64,000 nucleotides of DNA, from NCBI GenBank assembly GCA_963786195.1, contig CAWAYH010000001.1:410739-474738 (forward strand), written 5' to 3'. This document shows positions 8,412 to 17,017 of this stretch, piece after piece; the stretch's first letter is position 1, and every line of letters starts with the position of its first letter. The notes beneath the pieces were generated by a model. The model had not been told where the DNA came from and did no database searches. It worked only from the letters and a program-made list of their open reading frames with translations. The DNA is from CAWAYH01 sp963786195. Its GTDB lineage: Bacteria > Acidobacteriota > Vicinamibacteria > Vicinamibacterales > 2-12-FULL-66-21. The position numbers were made by a program, and so were the translations under genes.

Positions 8412-10492
8412 ATGAAAGCTATGCGTACTACGCTTCCGGCTGTTCTGACTCTTGCTGCGCTTGCCGGCCCGGCCATGCTCGCGCAACAGACGCGGCCTCC
8501 GGCCCAGAGCCGCCGCCGCCGATCACCTTCAAGGTCGAGGTCAACTACGTCGAGATCGACGCGTCTGTCACCGATCAGCAGGGCAACTTCGTCCGCGACC
8601 TGACCAAGGATGACTTCGAGCTGTCGGAGCAGGGCAAGTCCCAGTCGGTCTCGGTCTTCTCGCTCGTGGACATCCCGATAGCCCGCTTCGACCCGCCGCT
8701 GTTCAAGACGAAGCCCATCGAGCCGGATGTCCGGAGCAACCGGCACGAATTCGACGGCCGCGTCTTCGTGATCGTGCTCGACGACCTGAACACCAATTTC
8801 GCGCGCACGTCGCGCGTCAAGGCTGCCGCGCGGCAGTTCATCGAGCGCTATCTCGGCGCGAACGACATCGCGGCGGTGATCCCGACGGGCGGCCGGACGA
8901 GCGCGGGCCAGGAATTCACCAGCAGCCGCGAACGGCTGCTCCGCGCCGTCGACAAGTTCATGGGCCAGAAGGAGCGCTCGGCCACGCTCGAGAAGATCGA
9001 CGACTACTACCGATCGCGGGATCTCGGCACGGGCGCGCTCCCCCGCGATCCGATCGAGGCGTTGCGCGTGTTCAAGGCCCGCAACACCTACCTCACCCTG
9101 AAGAACGTCGCCGACTACCTGAATGGCATCCGTGGCCGCCGCAAGGCGGTCGTGCTGTTCAGCGAAGGCGTCGAATACGACACGTACGACCAGATCACCA
9201 ACACGTACGCCGCGGACATCCGCGACGCGAGCCGCGATGCGATCGCGGCCGCGACGCGCGCCAACGTCAGCATCTATTCCGTCGATCCGCGCGGGCTCGG
9301 GGGCTTCGAAGACGCCGCCGAGATCGGGTCGCTGCCCGACGATCCTTCGCTCGGGCTCGGGACGCTCGCGCTGCAGCGCGAGATGGAGCTCTCGCAGGAC
9401 AGCCTGCGCGTGCTGTCGAACGAGACCGGCGGATTCGCCGCCGTGAACAGGAACGACTTCTCCACGAGCTTTGCGCGCATCATCCAGGACAACAGCAGTT
9501 ACTACGTGCTTGGGTACTACTCGACCGACACCCGCCGCGACGGGCAGTTCCGGGGGGTGACTGTCCGCGTCAAGCGGCCAGGGCTCGAGGTGCGCGCGAG
9601 AAAAGGCTACGTCGCGCCGCGAGGCCGTCCGCCGGCCGGCACGCCTCCGCCGAGCATCAAGGCCTCAGTCGAGTTGCGTGATGCGTTGAACAGTCCGATC
9701 GCGGTCAGCGGTCTGCCGCTCAACGTCGTCGCCGCACCGCTGCTCGGCGCGCGGCCGAACGCGTCCGTGCTCGTCGCCCTCGAGGTCGAGGGCAGCCGGC
9801 TGAAGTTCAAGGAGGACGGCGGAACGTTCTCCGACGATATCGAAGTCGTGATAATGGCCGCTGACGAGAACGCCAAGATCCGCGACGGCGCGCGCGACGT
9901 CGCGCAGCTGCGCCTGAAGGCCGATACCCATGCCGCGGTGATGCGCTACGGCGTCCGGATCCTGCGCAGGCTCGCGCTGCCGCCGGGCCGGTATCAGCTT
10001 CGCATCGGCGCGCGCGAGTCCGGCGGCGGTCTCATCGGATCCGTCTTGTACGACCTCGACGTCCCGGACTTCACGAAGGAGCCACTCGCGATGAGCGGTT
10101 TGCTCATCACGTCCAAGGCAGCCTCGCGGATTCCGACGGCCAACAACGACCCGGAGTTCAAGGAGATCCTCCCGTCGCCGCCGACGGCGGTGCGGGTGTT
10201 CCCGGTGAACGACGTCATGACGATCGCCACTGACGTCTACGACAATCGCATCAATACCCCGCATCGGGTCGAAATCAAGACGACGGTCACGGCGGATGAT
10301 GGGAAGGTCGTGTTCACGTCGACCGACGAGCGGAAAACCGAGGAGCTGAAGGGCGCCGGGACGTTCGGGCACGTCGCGAACATTCCGCTCACGGGTGTCG
10401 CGCCTGGACGCTACGTGCTGAGGGTCGACGCGCGCGTGCTGTTGTCCAACGGCGCCACCGCGTCGCGCGAGGTGGAGTTCCTGGTTCGCTAG
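8412..10492 (+). CDS. Secreted VWA-domain protein of the VWFA-related acidobacterial type, one frameshift
   Basis: The signal peptide (MKAMRTTLPAVLTLAALAG, then AMLAQQ) is in one frame and the mature protein in another, so one base is shifted near 8510. The mature part begins PPPITFKVEVNYVEIDASVT and includes DFELSEQGKSQSVSVFSL, the VWA-like core VFVIVLDDLNTNFART, and SSYYVLGYYSTDTRRDGQFR with VKRPGLEVRARKGYVAP. That order is typical of the acidobacterial VWFA-related family (TIGR03436-like). A C-terminal beta-rich region of about 280 residues follows. Function is unknown; such proteins are exported and may bind ligands or metal. Divergent from the M24 gene. A related protein is encoded at 19388-20299. 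Confidence 0.8.
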
Positions 10493-10534
10493 CGAGACCC
10501 TCCCCGGCACGCGAATGGCATAGGGCTACAGGGA

Positions 10535-11326
10535 ATGGAGCACCGGTTCATGTCCGGGACCCTGGAAACCATAGCCCAAGGCGACGGCAGCCGCGTGGTG
10601 GAGCCGCGCCGGTTCATCGCCCGCAAACCGGCGGCGTTCGCGGCCATCTGGGCCGCGCACGCGGGACCGGAGGCGCCAGTGCCTCCGGTCGATTTCGAGT
10701 CGCGGATGGTCGCGGCTGTCTTCGCCGGCGAGCGCCCGACGCCAGGCTTCGAGATCCTCATCACCGGGAGCGCACCGGGCAGGCAGGGGCTCACGATCCT
10801 CGTGGACGAGCGGGTGCCCGATCCCGCCTCGCTCGCGGCGCAGATCATCGTCTCGCCCTTTCACATCGCCACGCTGCCGCGCTTCGACGGCGAGATTCAC
10901 TTCCGCAGCTCAAAAGATCACCTCGGCGCCATACACCCTGAGCCGCACGCGGCAGACTCTTCCACAGGATTGACCCCGCAGGCCGCAGCCGCGCTGGCCT
11001 ATCTTGCCGGACCGTTTTCGGGGGCGCTGCTGCTGGCCGTCGAGCGAACCAGCCGCTTCGTGAGATTCCACGCGTGGCAGGCAGTGCTGGGGCTGGGCGG
11101 GCTGGGGCTGGTCGCCGGACTGTCGCTGGTGCTGGCCTTCCTCATGCTGATGGCGTCGCCAACCGCGTTCTGGGTCATGCTCTGGCTGTCGGCGTTTGCG
11201 GCGGTCGCGTGGGTCGTGGTGTGGGGTGTCTGCCTCTTCCAGGCGTACAAGGGTCGTTCGTGGAAACTGCCGCTCGCCGGCGACTACGCCGAGCGGTACG
11301 CGATCGAATCCTCACCGAGAGCCTGA
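10535..11326 (+). CDS. Fusion of a PrcB-type domain with a DUF4870-like membrane domain
   Basis: 263 residues. Residues about 40-130 (VDFESRMVAAVFAGERPTPG through IVSPFHIATLPRFDGEIHF) resemble the PrcB C-terminal domain of protease-complex proteins. Residues about 145-260 contain LAYLAGPFSGALLLAVERTS, RFVRFHAWQAVLGLGGL, two further hydrophobic helices and FQAYKGRSWKLPLAGDYAE. Those features are typical of DUF4870/Tic20-like small membrane proteins. There is no obvious N-terminal signal peptide. The two modules are normally separate proteins. The gene ends 10 bp from the convergent DinB gene. Both domain calls are from motif memory; function is unknown. Confidence 0.65.
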   Translation: MEHRFMSGTLETIAQGDGSRVVEPRRFIARKPAAFAAIWAAHAGPEAPVPPVDFESRMVAAVFAGERPTPGFEILITGSAPGRQGLTILVDERVPDPASLAAQIIVSPFHIATLPRFDGEIHFRSSKDHLGAIHPEPHAADSSTGLTPQAAAALAYLAGPFSGALLLAVERTSRFVRFHAWQAVLGLGGLGLVAGLSLVLAFLMLMASPTAFWVMLWLSAFAAVAWVVVWGVCLFQAYKGRSWKLPLAGDYAERYAIESSPRA

Positions 11327-11336
11327 GTCGACCGTT

Positions 11337-11861
11337 TCACCATCCCTCGCGCTGGCGCAGCGACGAGACGTGCGCGGCGTGGTGCCGTCCGTGCCAGGCG
11401 TAAAGTTGCAGCATCCAGTCCAGCGTGCGGCCGCCGTGCTCAGGATGAGTGAGAGGCCGCGCGAAGTCACGCGCGCCCATCGACTCCATCAGAATCACCC
11501 AGCGTCGATGCAGCGCTTCGAGGAGCGTCAGCGAGACGTCGGGCGGCGTGCGCGCCGTGTCCGCAATCTTCGCCCACGCGGCTTCGTCGTAGGGCTTGAT
11601 CGTCGGATTGTCTTCGGTCAGGGCCAGCTTGAACCGGCAATACGCGTTGAGGTGGCTGTCGGGGACGTGATGGAGGACCTCGCGGACGGTCCAACCACCC
11701 GGCCGATAGGGCGTGTCGAGCTGCCGATTGTCCAGGCCCGTGACGCCGGCACGCAGCAGCGCCGGCGCGTCCGCAATCTGGCGAATCCAGGCGGTCCGTT
11801 TGTCGGTGGTCGTGGCGGGGTCGACGACGAACTTGCCGACGGGATAGCGGAGATCATCCAT
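11337..11861 (-). CDS. DinB/YfiT-family metal-dependent protein
   Basis: 174 residues closely resembling Bacillus YfiT over the whole length: DLRYPVGKFV, GLDNRQLDTPYRPGGWTVRE, FKLALTEDNPTIKPYDEA and LDWMLQLYAWHGRHHAAH. The His ligands of the DinB four-helix bundle are present in VLHHVPDSH and in WHGRHHAAH. YfiT/DinB proteins bind a divalent metal and include thiol transferases such as the bacillithiol transferases; the thiol used here is not known. The start ATG is at 11859-11861. It is a cytosolic protein. Confidence 0.9.
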   Translation of the reverse strand: MDDLRYPVGKFVVDPATTTDKRTAWIRQIADAPALLRAGVTGLDNRQLDTPYRPGGWTVREVLHHVPDSHLNAYCRFKLALTEDNPTIKPYDEAAWAKIADTARTPPDVSLTLLEALHRRWVILMESMGARDFARPLTHPEHGGRTLDWMLQLYAWHGRHHAAHVSSLRQREGW

Positions 11862-11927
11862 CCGCGCATTCTACGCCGGCGTCTGGCATCGCAAAGAGCC
11901 GGTCGCCGATTGGACCGCCCTGCCTGC

Positions 11928-12386
11928 CTAGAATTTCGTGACTTTCTTGATGTCGATCGACCCGTTCGCGTGCTTGAACGTGTACATGTTGGTGTACAGG
12001 TCTTGCTTGGCTGCCGAGTGCATCGTGAACTCGACGATCTCACCCGGGTTCAACAGCTTCTTGTGCACGTAACGATCGTTCGACACGATATCGCGCTTGG
12101 TGTTGTACCAGAACTCCTCGACCTGCATGAGCGCGATCGAGCCCTTCGAAATGTTCTTCACTTTGAGCGTGGTCTGGATCTCGTTGCCGACTCGCCTGGA
12201 CTTGCCCTGGATGACCTCTACATAGGCCTGACCCTTCACCGGCGGGACCCACTTGGCTGGATCGGCGGGCGTCTGGGCGGGAGCGGCCGGTTTCGTCTGC
12301 GCCGGTTTCGTCTGCGGGGATGCGGGCGTTGCAATCAGCGCGCAGAACAAACACCCGGCGGCGGCTGCGAACGCGAAGCGTTTCAT
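11928..12386 (-). CDS. Small secreted protein of unknown function
   Basis: 152 residues with a clear signal peptide (MKRFAFAAAAGCLFCALIAT, then PASPQ). A low-complexity KPAQTKPAAPAQTPADPA linker follows, then a compact beta-rich domain: GQAYVEVIQGKSRRVGNEIQ, LKVKNISKGSIALMQVEEFW and NPGEIVEFTM. The pattern of conserved N-K-S-x-G-x-I resembles immunoglobulin-like FxLYD-type domains, but I cannot name the family. RBS GGGAGG precedes the ATG. It probably acts in the periplasm or at the surface. Confidence 0.75.
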   Translation of the reverse strand: MKRFAFAAAAGCLFCALIATPASPQTKPAQTKPAAPAQTPADPAKWVPPVKGQAYVEVIQGKSRRVGNEIQTTLKVKNISKGSIALMQVEEFWYNTKRDIVSNDRYVHKKLLNPGEIVEFTMHSAAKQDLYTNMYTFKHANGSIDIKKVTKF

Positions 12387-12519
12387 GGCAAGCCTCCCGG
12401 CTTTAGAGCTCAGCTTACGGGGAACAGCGTCTTCCGAAGCTTCCTACGACAGCCGGGCTCGGAGTGCTGACAGTCCCGGCTGAGAGCCAGAGTATAGCCG
12501 AGGGCCGGCGCTCTGCGAT

Positions 12520-12978
12520 TTACATCTCCCCGTTCCAGTCTTCCGGCTCGGGGTTTGACGCTCGGAAGATCTCGAGGTGCCACTTGCCGCCGCCCCAGGG
12601 CTCGATGACCTCGGCGGCGACGACGTCCACGAGGATTTCGGCGAACGTGCGGCCTTCCGGATCCCCCTCGAGGTGATAGGCGGCCTCGTCCCACGCGAAG
12701 CTCGGGTACAGCACCATCGTCAGGAACAGATCGTACCCGTCGTCGACGACGATGAGCTGACCGCATGGGCGCTTCAGCGTCGAGTGGTAGATCAGGTACT
12801 TCTCGGCGCTGTGCGCGCGGATGTATCGCTTGAGCGCGAATTCGCGCGCGACGATTTCTTCGACGGCGATCTTCTTGTCCCAGCAGTCACGGCAATAGCG
12901 TTCCTCGCCCCGCGGCTCGGACACGTCCTTCGCGCCGCACAGGGCGCACCGTGACTGCGTGAGGGCTTTGCGGGACAT
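12520..12978 (-). CDS. Hypothetical protein with an N-terminal CxxC/CxxC zinc-finger-like motif
   Basis: 152 residues. CALCGA and CRDCWDKK near the N-terminus form a likely zinc knuckle. The rest is acidic and mixed alpha/beta (CGQLIVVDDGYDLFLTMVLY, EGRTFAEILVDVVAAEVIEP). I do not recognise the family. It starts 15 bp after the stop of the glycogen phosphorylase gene on the same strand, so the two are probably co-transcribed. Confidence 0.7.
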   Translation of the reverse strand: MSRKALTQSRCALCGAKDVSEPRGEERYCRDCWDKKIAVEEIVAREFALKRYIRAHSAEKYLIYHSTLKRPCGQLIVVDDGYDLFLTMVLYPSFAWDEAAYHLEGDPEGRTFAEILVDVVAAEVIEPWGGGKWHLEIFRASNPEPEDWNGEM

Positions 12979-12993
12979 CGATCGATTGTACTA

Positions 12994-15144
12994 CTACGGT
13001 AGCTTGACCGCTTCGTGCATCGCCCGCGTGTACATCTCTTCCGCGTACTCCTTGACCATGCGGCGCGCGCAGAATCGCGGCGACACGGTCACGATCGCCT
13101 GGCGGACCGTGGCCAGCCAGCGTCGCGGGATTCCCTGCGCGTCGCGATCGTAGAACGTCGGCACGACGTCGCGCTCGAGCAGCTCGTACAGCGCGTCCGC
13201 GTCTGCGGCGTCGATCGCTTCGGGGTCGGTTCCCTGCGGGCGTCCCTCGATCAGCCAGCCGTTGGCGCCGGTGAAGCCTTCCGCCCACCAGCCGTCGCCG
13301 ATGCTCAGGTGCGGAACACCGTTGATCGACGCCTTCATCCCGCTGGTGCCCGACGCCTCCAGCGGCTTGCGCGGATTGTTGAGCCAGACATCGCAGCCCT
13401 GCACCAGGAAATGCGCCACGTGCAGATCGTAGTCGTCCACGAACGCAATGCGCCCGCCGAACATGGGATCGATCGCACGGCGATACACCTGCTGCAGCAG
13501 GTGCTTGCCGGTCTCGTCGGCCGGATGGGCCTTGCCGGCGAACACGATCTGCACCGGCCTGCGGGCGGCGGTCAGGATGGCGACCAGCCGTTCGGGGTTG
13601 CGGAAGATGAGCTCGGAGCGCTTGTAGCCCGTGAACCGCCGCGCAAATCCCAGCGTCAGCGCGTTGGGATCGAGCAGGGTCCCCGAGGCGACGACGCGCG
13701 CCGCGCTGACGTGCTCTTCTTTCCAGCGCTGACGCGCGCGCTCGCGGATGAACGCGAAGAGATACGTCCGGAGCGCCTGCCGCGCCTCCCAGAGCTTCTC
13801 GTCGGGGATGCTCATGACCGCTTCCCACAGGGCCGCCTCGTCGTGCCGCTCGCGCCAGCCTGAGGGGAGCCAGGCGTCGAAGAGCGCCGTCATCTCCGCG
13901 GACAGCCACGTGGGCAGGTGAATGCCGTTGGTGATCGCACGGACCGGCCGCTGCTCGCTGGGAACGCCCGGCCAGATCGGTCCCCACATCTCGCGCGTGA
14001 CCTGGCCGTGCAGCTGGCTGACGCCGTTGACGAAGTTCGACGTGCGCAGCGCCAGCGCCGTCATGTTGAAGAGCGGTCCGCTGCCGTTGTCGTAGTGTCC
14101 CAGCGCCAGAAAGGCGTCGCGATAGCTGCCGAGCGTGCCCCAGGCGCCCGAGAGGTGCGTTTCGACCAGGTTGAACGGAAACGCATCGTGGCCGGCGGGG
14201 ACGGGCGTGTGCGTCGTGAAGATCGTCGTGCGGCGGACGTCCTCGAGCGCCGACTCGAAGCTGTCACCCGTCTCGATGAGTTCGCGGATGCGCTGCAGGA
14301 CCACGAACGCCGCGTGCCCTTCGTTGAGGTGCCAGGCCACAGGGCGGTGGCCCATTGCTTTCAGCGCGCGCACGCCGCCGATGCCCAGGACGATCTCCTG
14401 CTGCACCCGCATCTCGCGGTCGCCGCCGTAGAGACGCGCGGTCAGCTCGCGATCCCAGGGCGCGTTCTCCTCGAGATCGGTATCGAGCATGTAGAGCTTC
14501 ACGCGCCCGAGCAAGACCTCCCAGATCGAGACGAGGACGCTCCGGTTGCCGAGCGGGACGGCGATGACGCAGGGCTGCCCGTCGCTGGTGACCGCGCGCT
14601 CGATCGGCGCATCCGTCCAGTTCAGGCGCTCGTAGATTTCCTGCTGCCACCCTTCGGGCGACACCGTCTGGTGAAAGTAGCCCTGCGGGTACATGAAGCC
14701 GATGCCGATGAGCGGAATGCCCAGGTCGCTGGCTTCCTTGCAGTGATCGCCCGCGAGCACGCCCAGGCCGCCGGCGTAGATCGGCAGCGATTGATGCAGC
14801 GCGAACTCCGCGGAGAAGTAGGCGATCGGGCCATGCGGGTGCGGGTGTCGGCGCTGCCACCACGTGTCGTGCGCGCTGCGGGCGCGATCGAGCGCCTCGA
14901 GCGCGGCGTCGTACACCTTCAGGAATCCCGGGTCGCCCGCGGCCCTGGCGAGCAGGTCCGGCGACACCAGCCGCAGCATGAGCACCGGGTTGTGCGCGGT
15001 CTGACGCCAGAGCGGGTAATCCACCTTGCGGAAGACCTCGCGGGCCTGGGTGTTCCACGTCCACCACAAATCACCCGCGAGCTCGGGCAGGCGGCGAAGA
15101 CGATCGGGCAGTGCGGGAGGCTGTGCGTTGGTCACGATATCCAA
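12994..15144 (-). CDS. glgP: Alpha-glucan (glycogen) phosphorylase, GT35, short form
   Basis: 716 residues of the short phosphorylase type (TIGR02094-like) found in archaea and many environmental bacteria. Evidence includes GDLWWTWNTQAREVF, AYFSAEFALHQSLPIYAGGL, VLAGDHCKEASDLGIPLIG and the pyridoxal-phosphate site GTSGMKASINGVPHLSIGDG with Lys at about residue 603. The enzyme releases glucose 1-phosphate from glycogen or maltodextrins in the cytosol. The frame is intact. It stands first in a small operon with the zinc-knuckle protein downstream, and 18 bp from the threonine dehydratase gene upstream on the same strand. Confidence 0.93.
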   Translation of the reverse strand: MDIVTNAQPPALPDRLRRLPELAGDLWWTWNTQAREVFRKVDYPLWRQTAHNPVLMLRLVSPDLLARAAGDPGFLKVYDAALEALDRARSAHDTWWQRRHPHPHGPIAYFSAEFALHQSLPIYAGGLGVLAGDHCKEASDLGIPLIGIGFMYPQGYFHQTVSPEGWQQEIYERLNWTDAPIERAVTSDGQPCVIAVPLGNRSVLVSIWEVLLGRVKLYMLDTDLEENAPWDRELTARLYGGDREMRVQQEIVLGIGGVRALKAMGHRPVAWHLNEGHAAFVVLQRIRELIETGDSFESALEDVRRTTIFTTHTPVPAGHDAFPFNLVETHLSGAWGTLGSYRDAFLALGHYDNGSGPLFNMTALALRTSNFVNGVSQLHGQVTREMWGPIWPGVPSEQRPVRAITNGIHLPTWLSAEMTALFDAWLPSGWRERHDEAALWEAVMSIPDEKLWEARQALRTYLFAFIRERARQRWKEEHVSAARVVASGTLLDPNALTLGFARRFTGYKRSELIFRNPERLVAILTAARRPVQIVFAGKAHPADETGKHLLQQVYRRAIDPMFGGRIAFVDDYDLHVAHFLVQGCDVWLNNPRKPLEASGTSGMKASINGVPHLSIGDGWWAEGFTGANGWLIEGRPQGTDPEAIDAADADALYELLERDVVPTFYDRDAQGIPRRWLATVRQAIVTVSPRFCARRMVKEYAEEMYTRAMHEAVKLP

Positions 15145-15162
15145 AGTGTCCTTGTGAGCTGT

Positions 15163-16122
15163 TTAGGTTGCGCCCACGAGCTGGGCGAACTTCGCCAGGT
15201 CGATGTTTCCACCCGACACGACGGCGACGACCTTGCGGTGGCCGCGCTCGACGATCGCGGGCGACAATGCCGCGGCGACCGCACACGCGGCCGCGCCTTC
15301 GGCGATGACGTGGTTGCGCTCCGCCACGATTCTCATGGCGCTGGCCGCCTCGTCCAATGTGACGACCAGCGATTCGGCCACCCAGGCCTTCAGCAGCGGC
15401 CACATGCCGGCGATGACGGACTTGCCTCCGGCCCCGTCGACGAAGGAGGCGCGCCACCCGTCGAAATAGGTGGCCTTGCCTGCCTTGAACGACGCCGCAA
15501 GCGGCGCCGCCGTCTCCGGTTCCGCCGCGTAGACCTTCGCCGTCGTCCGCGCGTGAATGGCGCACGCGATGCCGGACAGCAGCCCGCCGCCGCCGAGCGG
15601 CGCGATGACGGCGTCGACGTCCGGCAGATCCTCCAGGATCTCGAGGCCGATGGTGCCGTTCCCGCTGATGAACCGGTCGTCGTCGAAGGGATGCACGAAG
15701 TGGCCCTGCATGCGATCGGATCCGTGCTGTTCGACCGTGCGCCAGCACTCTTCGTAGGTCGCCGGCACGATGGTCGCACCGAGCCGCTCGATCGCGCGCA
15801 GCTTGGTTTCGGGCGCCGTGTCCATCACCATGACGCTGCACTTCACGCCCGCCAGCCGCGCGGCGAGCGCCACGCCCTGCGCGGCGTTGCCGGCGCTCAC
15901 GGTCCAGACGCCGCGGGCGAGCTGGTCCGGCGTGAGATGGCTCACCGCGTTGTACGCGCCCCGAATCTTGAAGGAGCCAATCGGCTGCAGCGTTTCGAGC
16001 TTGAGGAAGATCTCGGGCTGCTGTGCGTCCGTTGGCAAACGGACGAGCGGTGTCCGCACCGCGGCCTCGTAGACCCGGGTGGCTGCGTCGTGAATCGTGT
16101 CCAGCGAAATATTCCTGGTCAA
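15163..16122 (-). CDS. Serine/threonine dehydratase-type PLP enzyme (no ACT domain)
   Basis: About 319 residues. The PLP-lysine motif GSFKIRGAYN places Lys at about residue 52. SAGNAAQGVALAARLAG binds the substrate carboxylate, and the phosphate loop is PLGGGGLLSGIA. A single catalytic domain without regulatory ACT domain fits the catabolic threonine/serine dehydratase or serine racemase group. It converts threonine to 2-oxobutyrate and ammonia, or racemises serine. The start chosen is TTG at 16120-16122 (MTRNISLDTIHD). The ATG codons further upstream would overlap the divergent creatininase gene. The divergent gene starts only 52 bp away. Confidence 0.85.
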   Translation of the reverse strand: MTRNISLDTIHDAATRVYEAAVRTPLVRLPTDAQQPEIFLKLETLQPIGSFKIRGAYNAVSHLTPDQLARGVWTVSAGNAAQGVALAARLAGVKCSVMVMDTAPETKLRAIERLGATIVPATYEECWRTVEQHGSDRMQGHFVHPFDDDRFISGNGTIGLEILEDLPDVDAVIAPLGGGGLLSGIACAIHARTTAKVYAAEPETAAPLAASFKAGKATYFDGWRASFVDGAGGKSVIAGMWPLLKAWVAESLVVTLDEAASAMRIVAERNHVIAEGAAACAVAAALSPAIVERGHRKVVAVVSGGNIDLAKFAQLVGAT

Positions 16123-16174
16123 GAGGTCAGATCCTATCAAATCAGCTACACTACCGCAGCCGGAGCGACACCGC

Positions 16175-16990
16175 ATGCGCATGGTCACCGCCCTGACGTG
16201 CACGCTGGTCTGCGCGAGCGCGGCGTTCGCGCAGACGCCCTCCACGCGTGAGCTCGAACGCATCAACTGGATGGAGTTCCGCGAGGTCGTTCCGAAGACG
16301 ATCGACACGGTGCTCGTGCCGCTGGGCACGCTGGAACCGCACGGCGTGACGGCCAACGGCGCCGACATCATCGCGCCGGTCGCGATTGCGAGAACGATCG
16401 CGGCCCGCGTCAACGCCCTCATCGCGCCGGTCGTGCCCTACGGCATCACAGGTTCGCTGGATGCGTACCCCGGCGCGTTCACCATCCCGGAAGACGTGTA
16501 TCGCCCGTACATCAAGGCCGTTCTGCTGGGCCTCGCGAAGAATCATTTCCGCAACATTATCCTGATCAACGGCCACGGCGGACCTCAAACTGCGGTGCTC
16601 AACTCGCTCGGCGTCGAAGTAGGGCGCGAGACCGGGGTGCGCACGCTCGTCATCAACTGGTGGACGTACTGTTCGGACGTGACGCTGGACGTGTTCGGCG
16701 AGGACGGCGGCCACGCCGGCGAGAACGAGAACGCGTTCATGCTCGCCATCGATCCGGCGCTCGTGCACAAGGGACGCTACACGGGACCGGAGATGACGAC
16801 CGCGAATCCCCCGGCGGGCGCCTGGAGCGCGTATCCCAGCCCGTCGAGCATCGGCCTGTATAAAGAAGGACAGGGATTCCCGAAGTTCGATCCCGTGAAA
16901 GCGAAGCGCTATTTCGAGCGGGTCAACGACAAGGTCGGGAAGCTCGTGGAAGACACCATACGCAAGTGGAACATGATCGATGGGAAATAG
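16175..16990 (+). CDS. Exported creatininase-family amidohydrolase
   Basis: 271 residues. A signal peptide (MRMVTALTCTLVCASAAFAQ) is followed by a creatininase fold. Metal-ligand segments are VPLGTLEPHG (Glu54, His56), ADIIAPVAIA (Asp64), LINGHGG and GGHAGENENA. The family includes creatinine amidohydrolase and the mycofactocin peptidase MftE, both cytosolic, so an exported member is unusual. The natural amide substrate is unknown. The gene precedes a Tat-exported asparaginase-type hydrolase by 27 bp; the pair probably acts on extracytoplasmic amides. Confidence 0.85.
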   Translation: MRMVTALTCTLVCASAAFAQTPSTRELERINWMEFREVVPKTIDTVLVPLGTLEPHGVTANGADIIAPVAIARTIAARVNALIAPVVPYGITGSLDAYPGAFTIPEDVYRPYIKAVLLGLAKNHFRNIILINGHGGPQTAVLNSLGVEVGRETGVRTLVINWWTYCSDVTLDVFGEDGGHAGENENAFMLAIDPALVHKGRYTGPEMTTANPPAGAWSAYPSPSSIGLYKEGQGFPKFDPVKAKRYFERVNDKVGKLVEDTIRKWNMIDGK

Positions 16991-16992
16991 CT

Positions 16993-17013
16993 CTCAGCTG
17001 ACAGCTGAGGAGG
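16993..17013 (+). promoter_or_regulatory. Inverted repeat overlapping the ribosome binding site of the asparaginase-type gene
   Basis: CTCAGCTG (16993-17000) pairs perfectly with CAGCTGAG (17002-17009) around a single A. The right arm runs into GAGGAGG, the Shine-Dalgarno of the gene starting at 17018. Folding of the mRNA would compete with ribosome binding, but a one-nucleotide loop means at least the inner pairs must open. Confidence 0.5.
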
Positions 17014-17017
17014 ATTC

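Noticed and set aside
13918..16251. 777-codon open frame on the plus strand
   Set aside because: Antisense to glycogen phosphorylase and threonine dehydratase, with no family features.
16123..16422. Longer N-terminus for the threonine dehydratase
   Set aside because: It would run antisense through the signal peptide and first domain of the creatininase-type gene.
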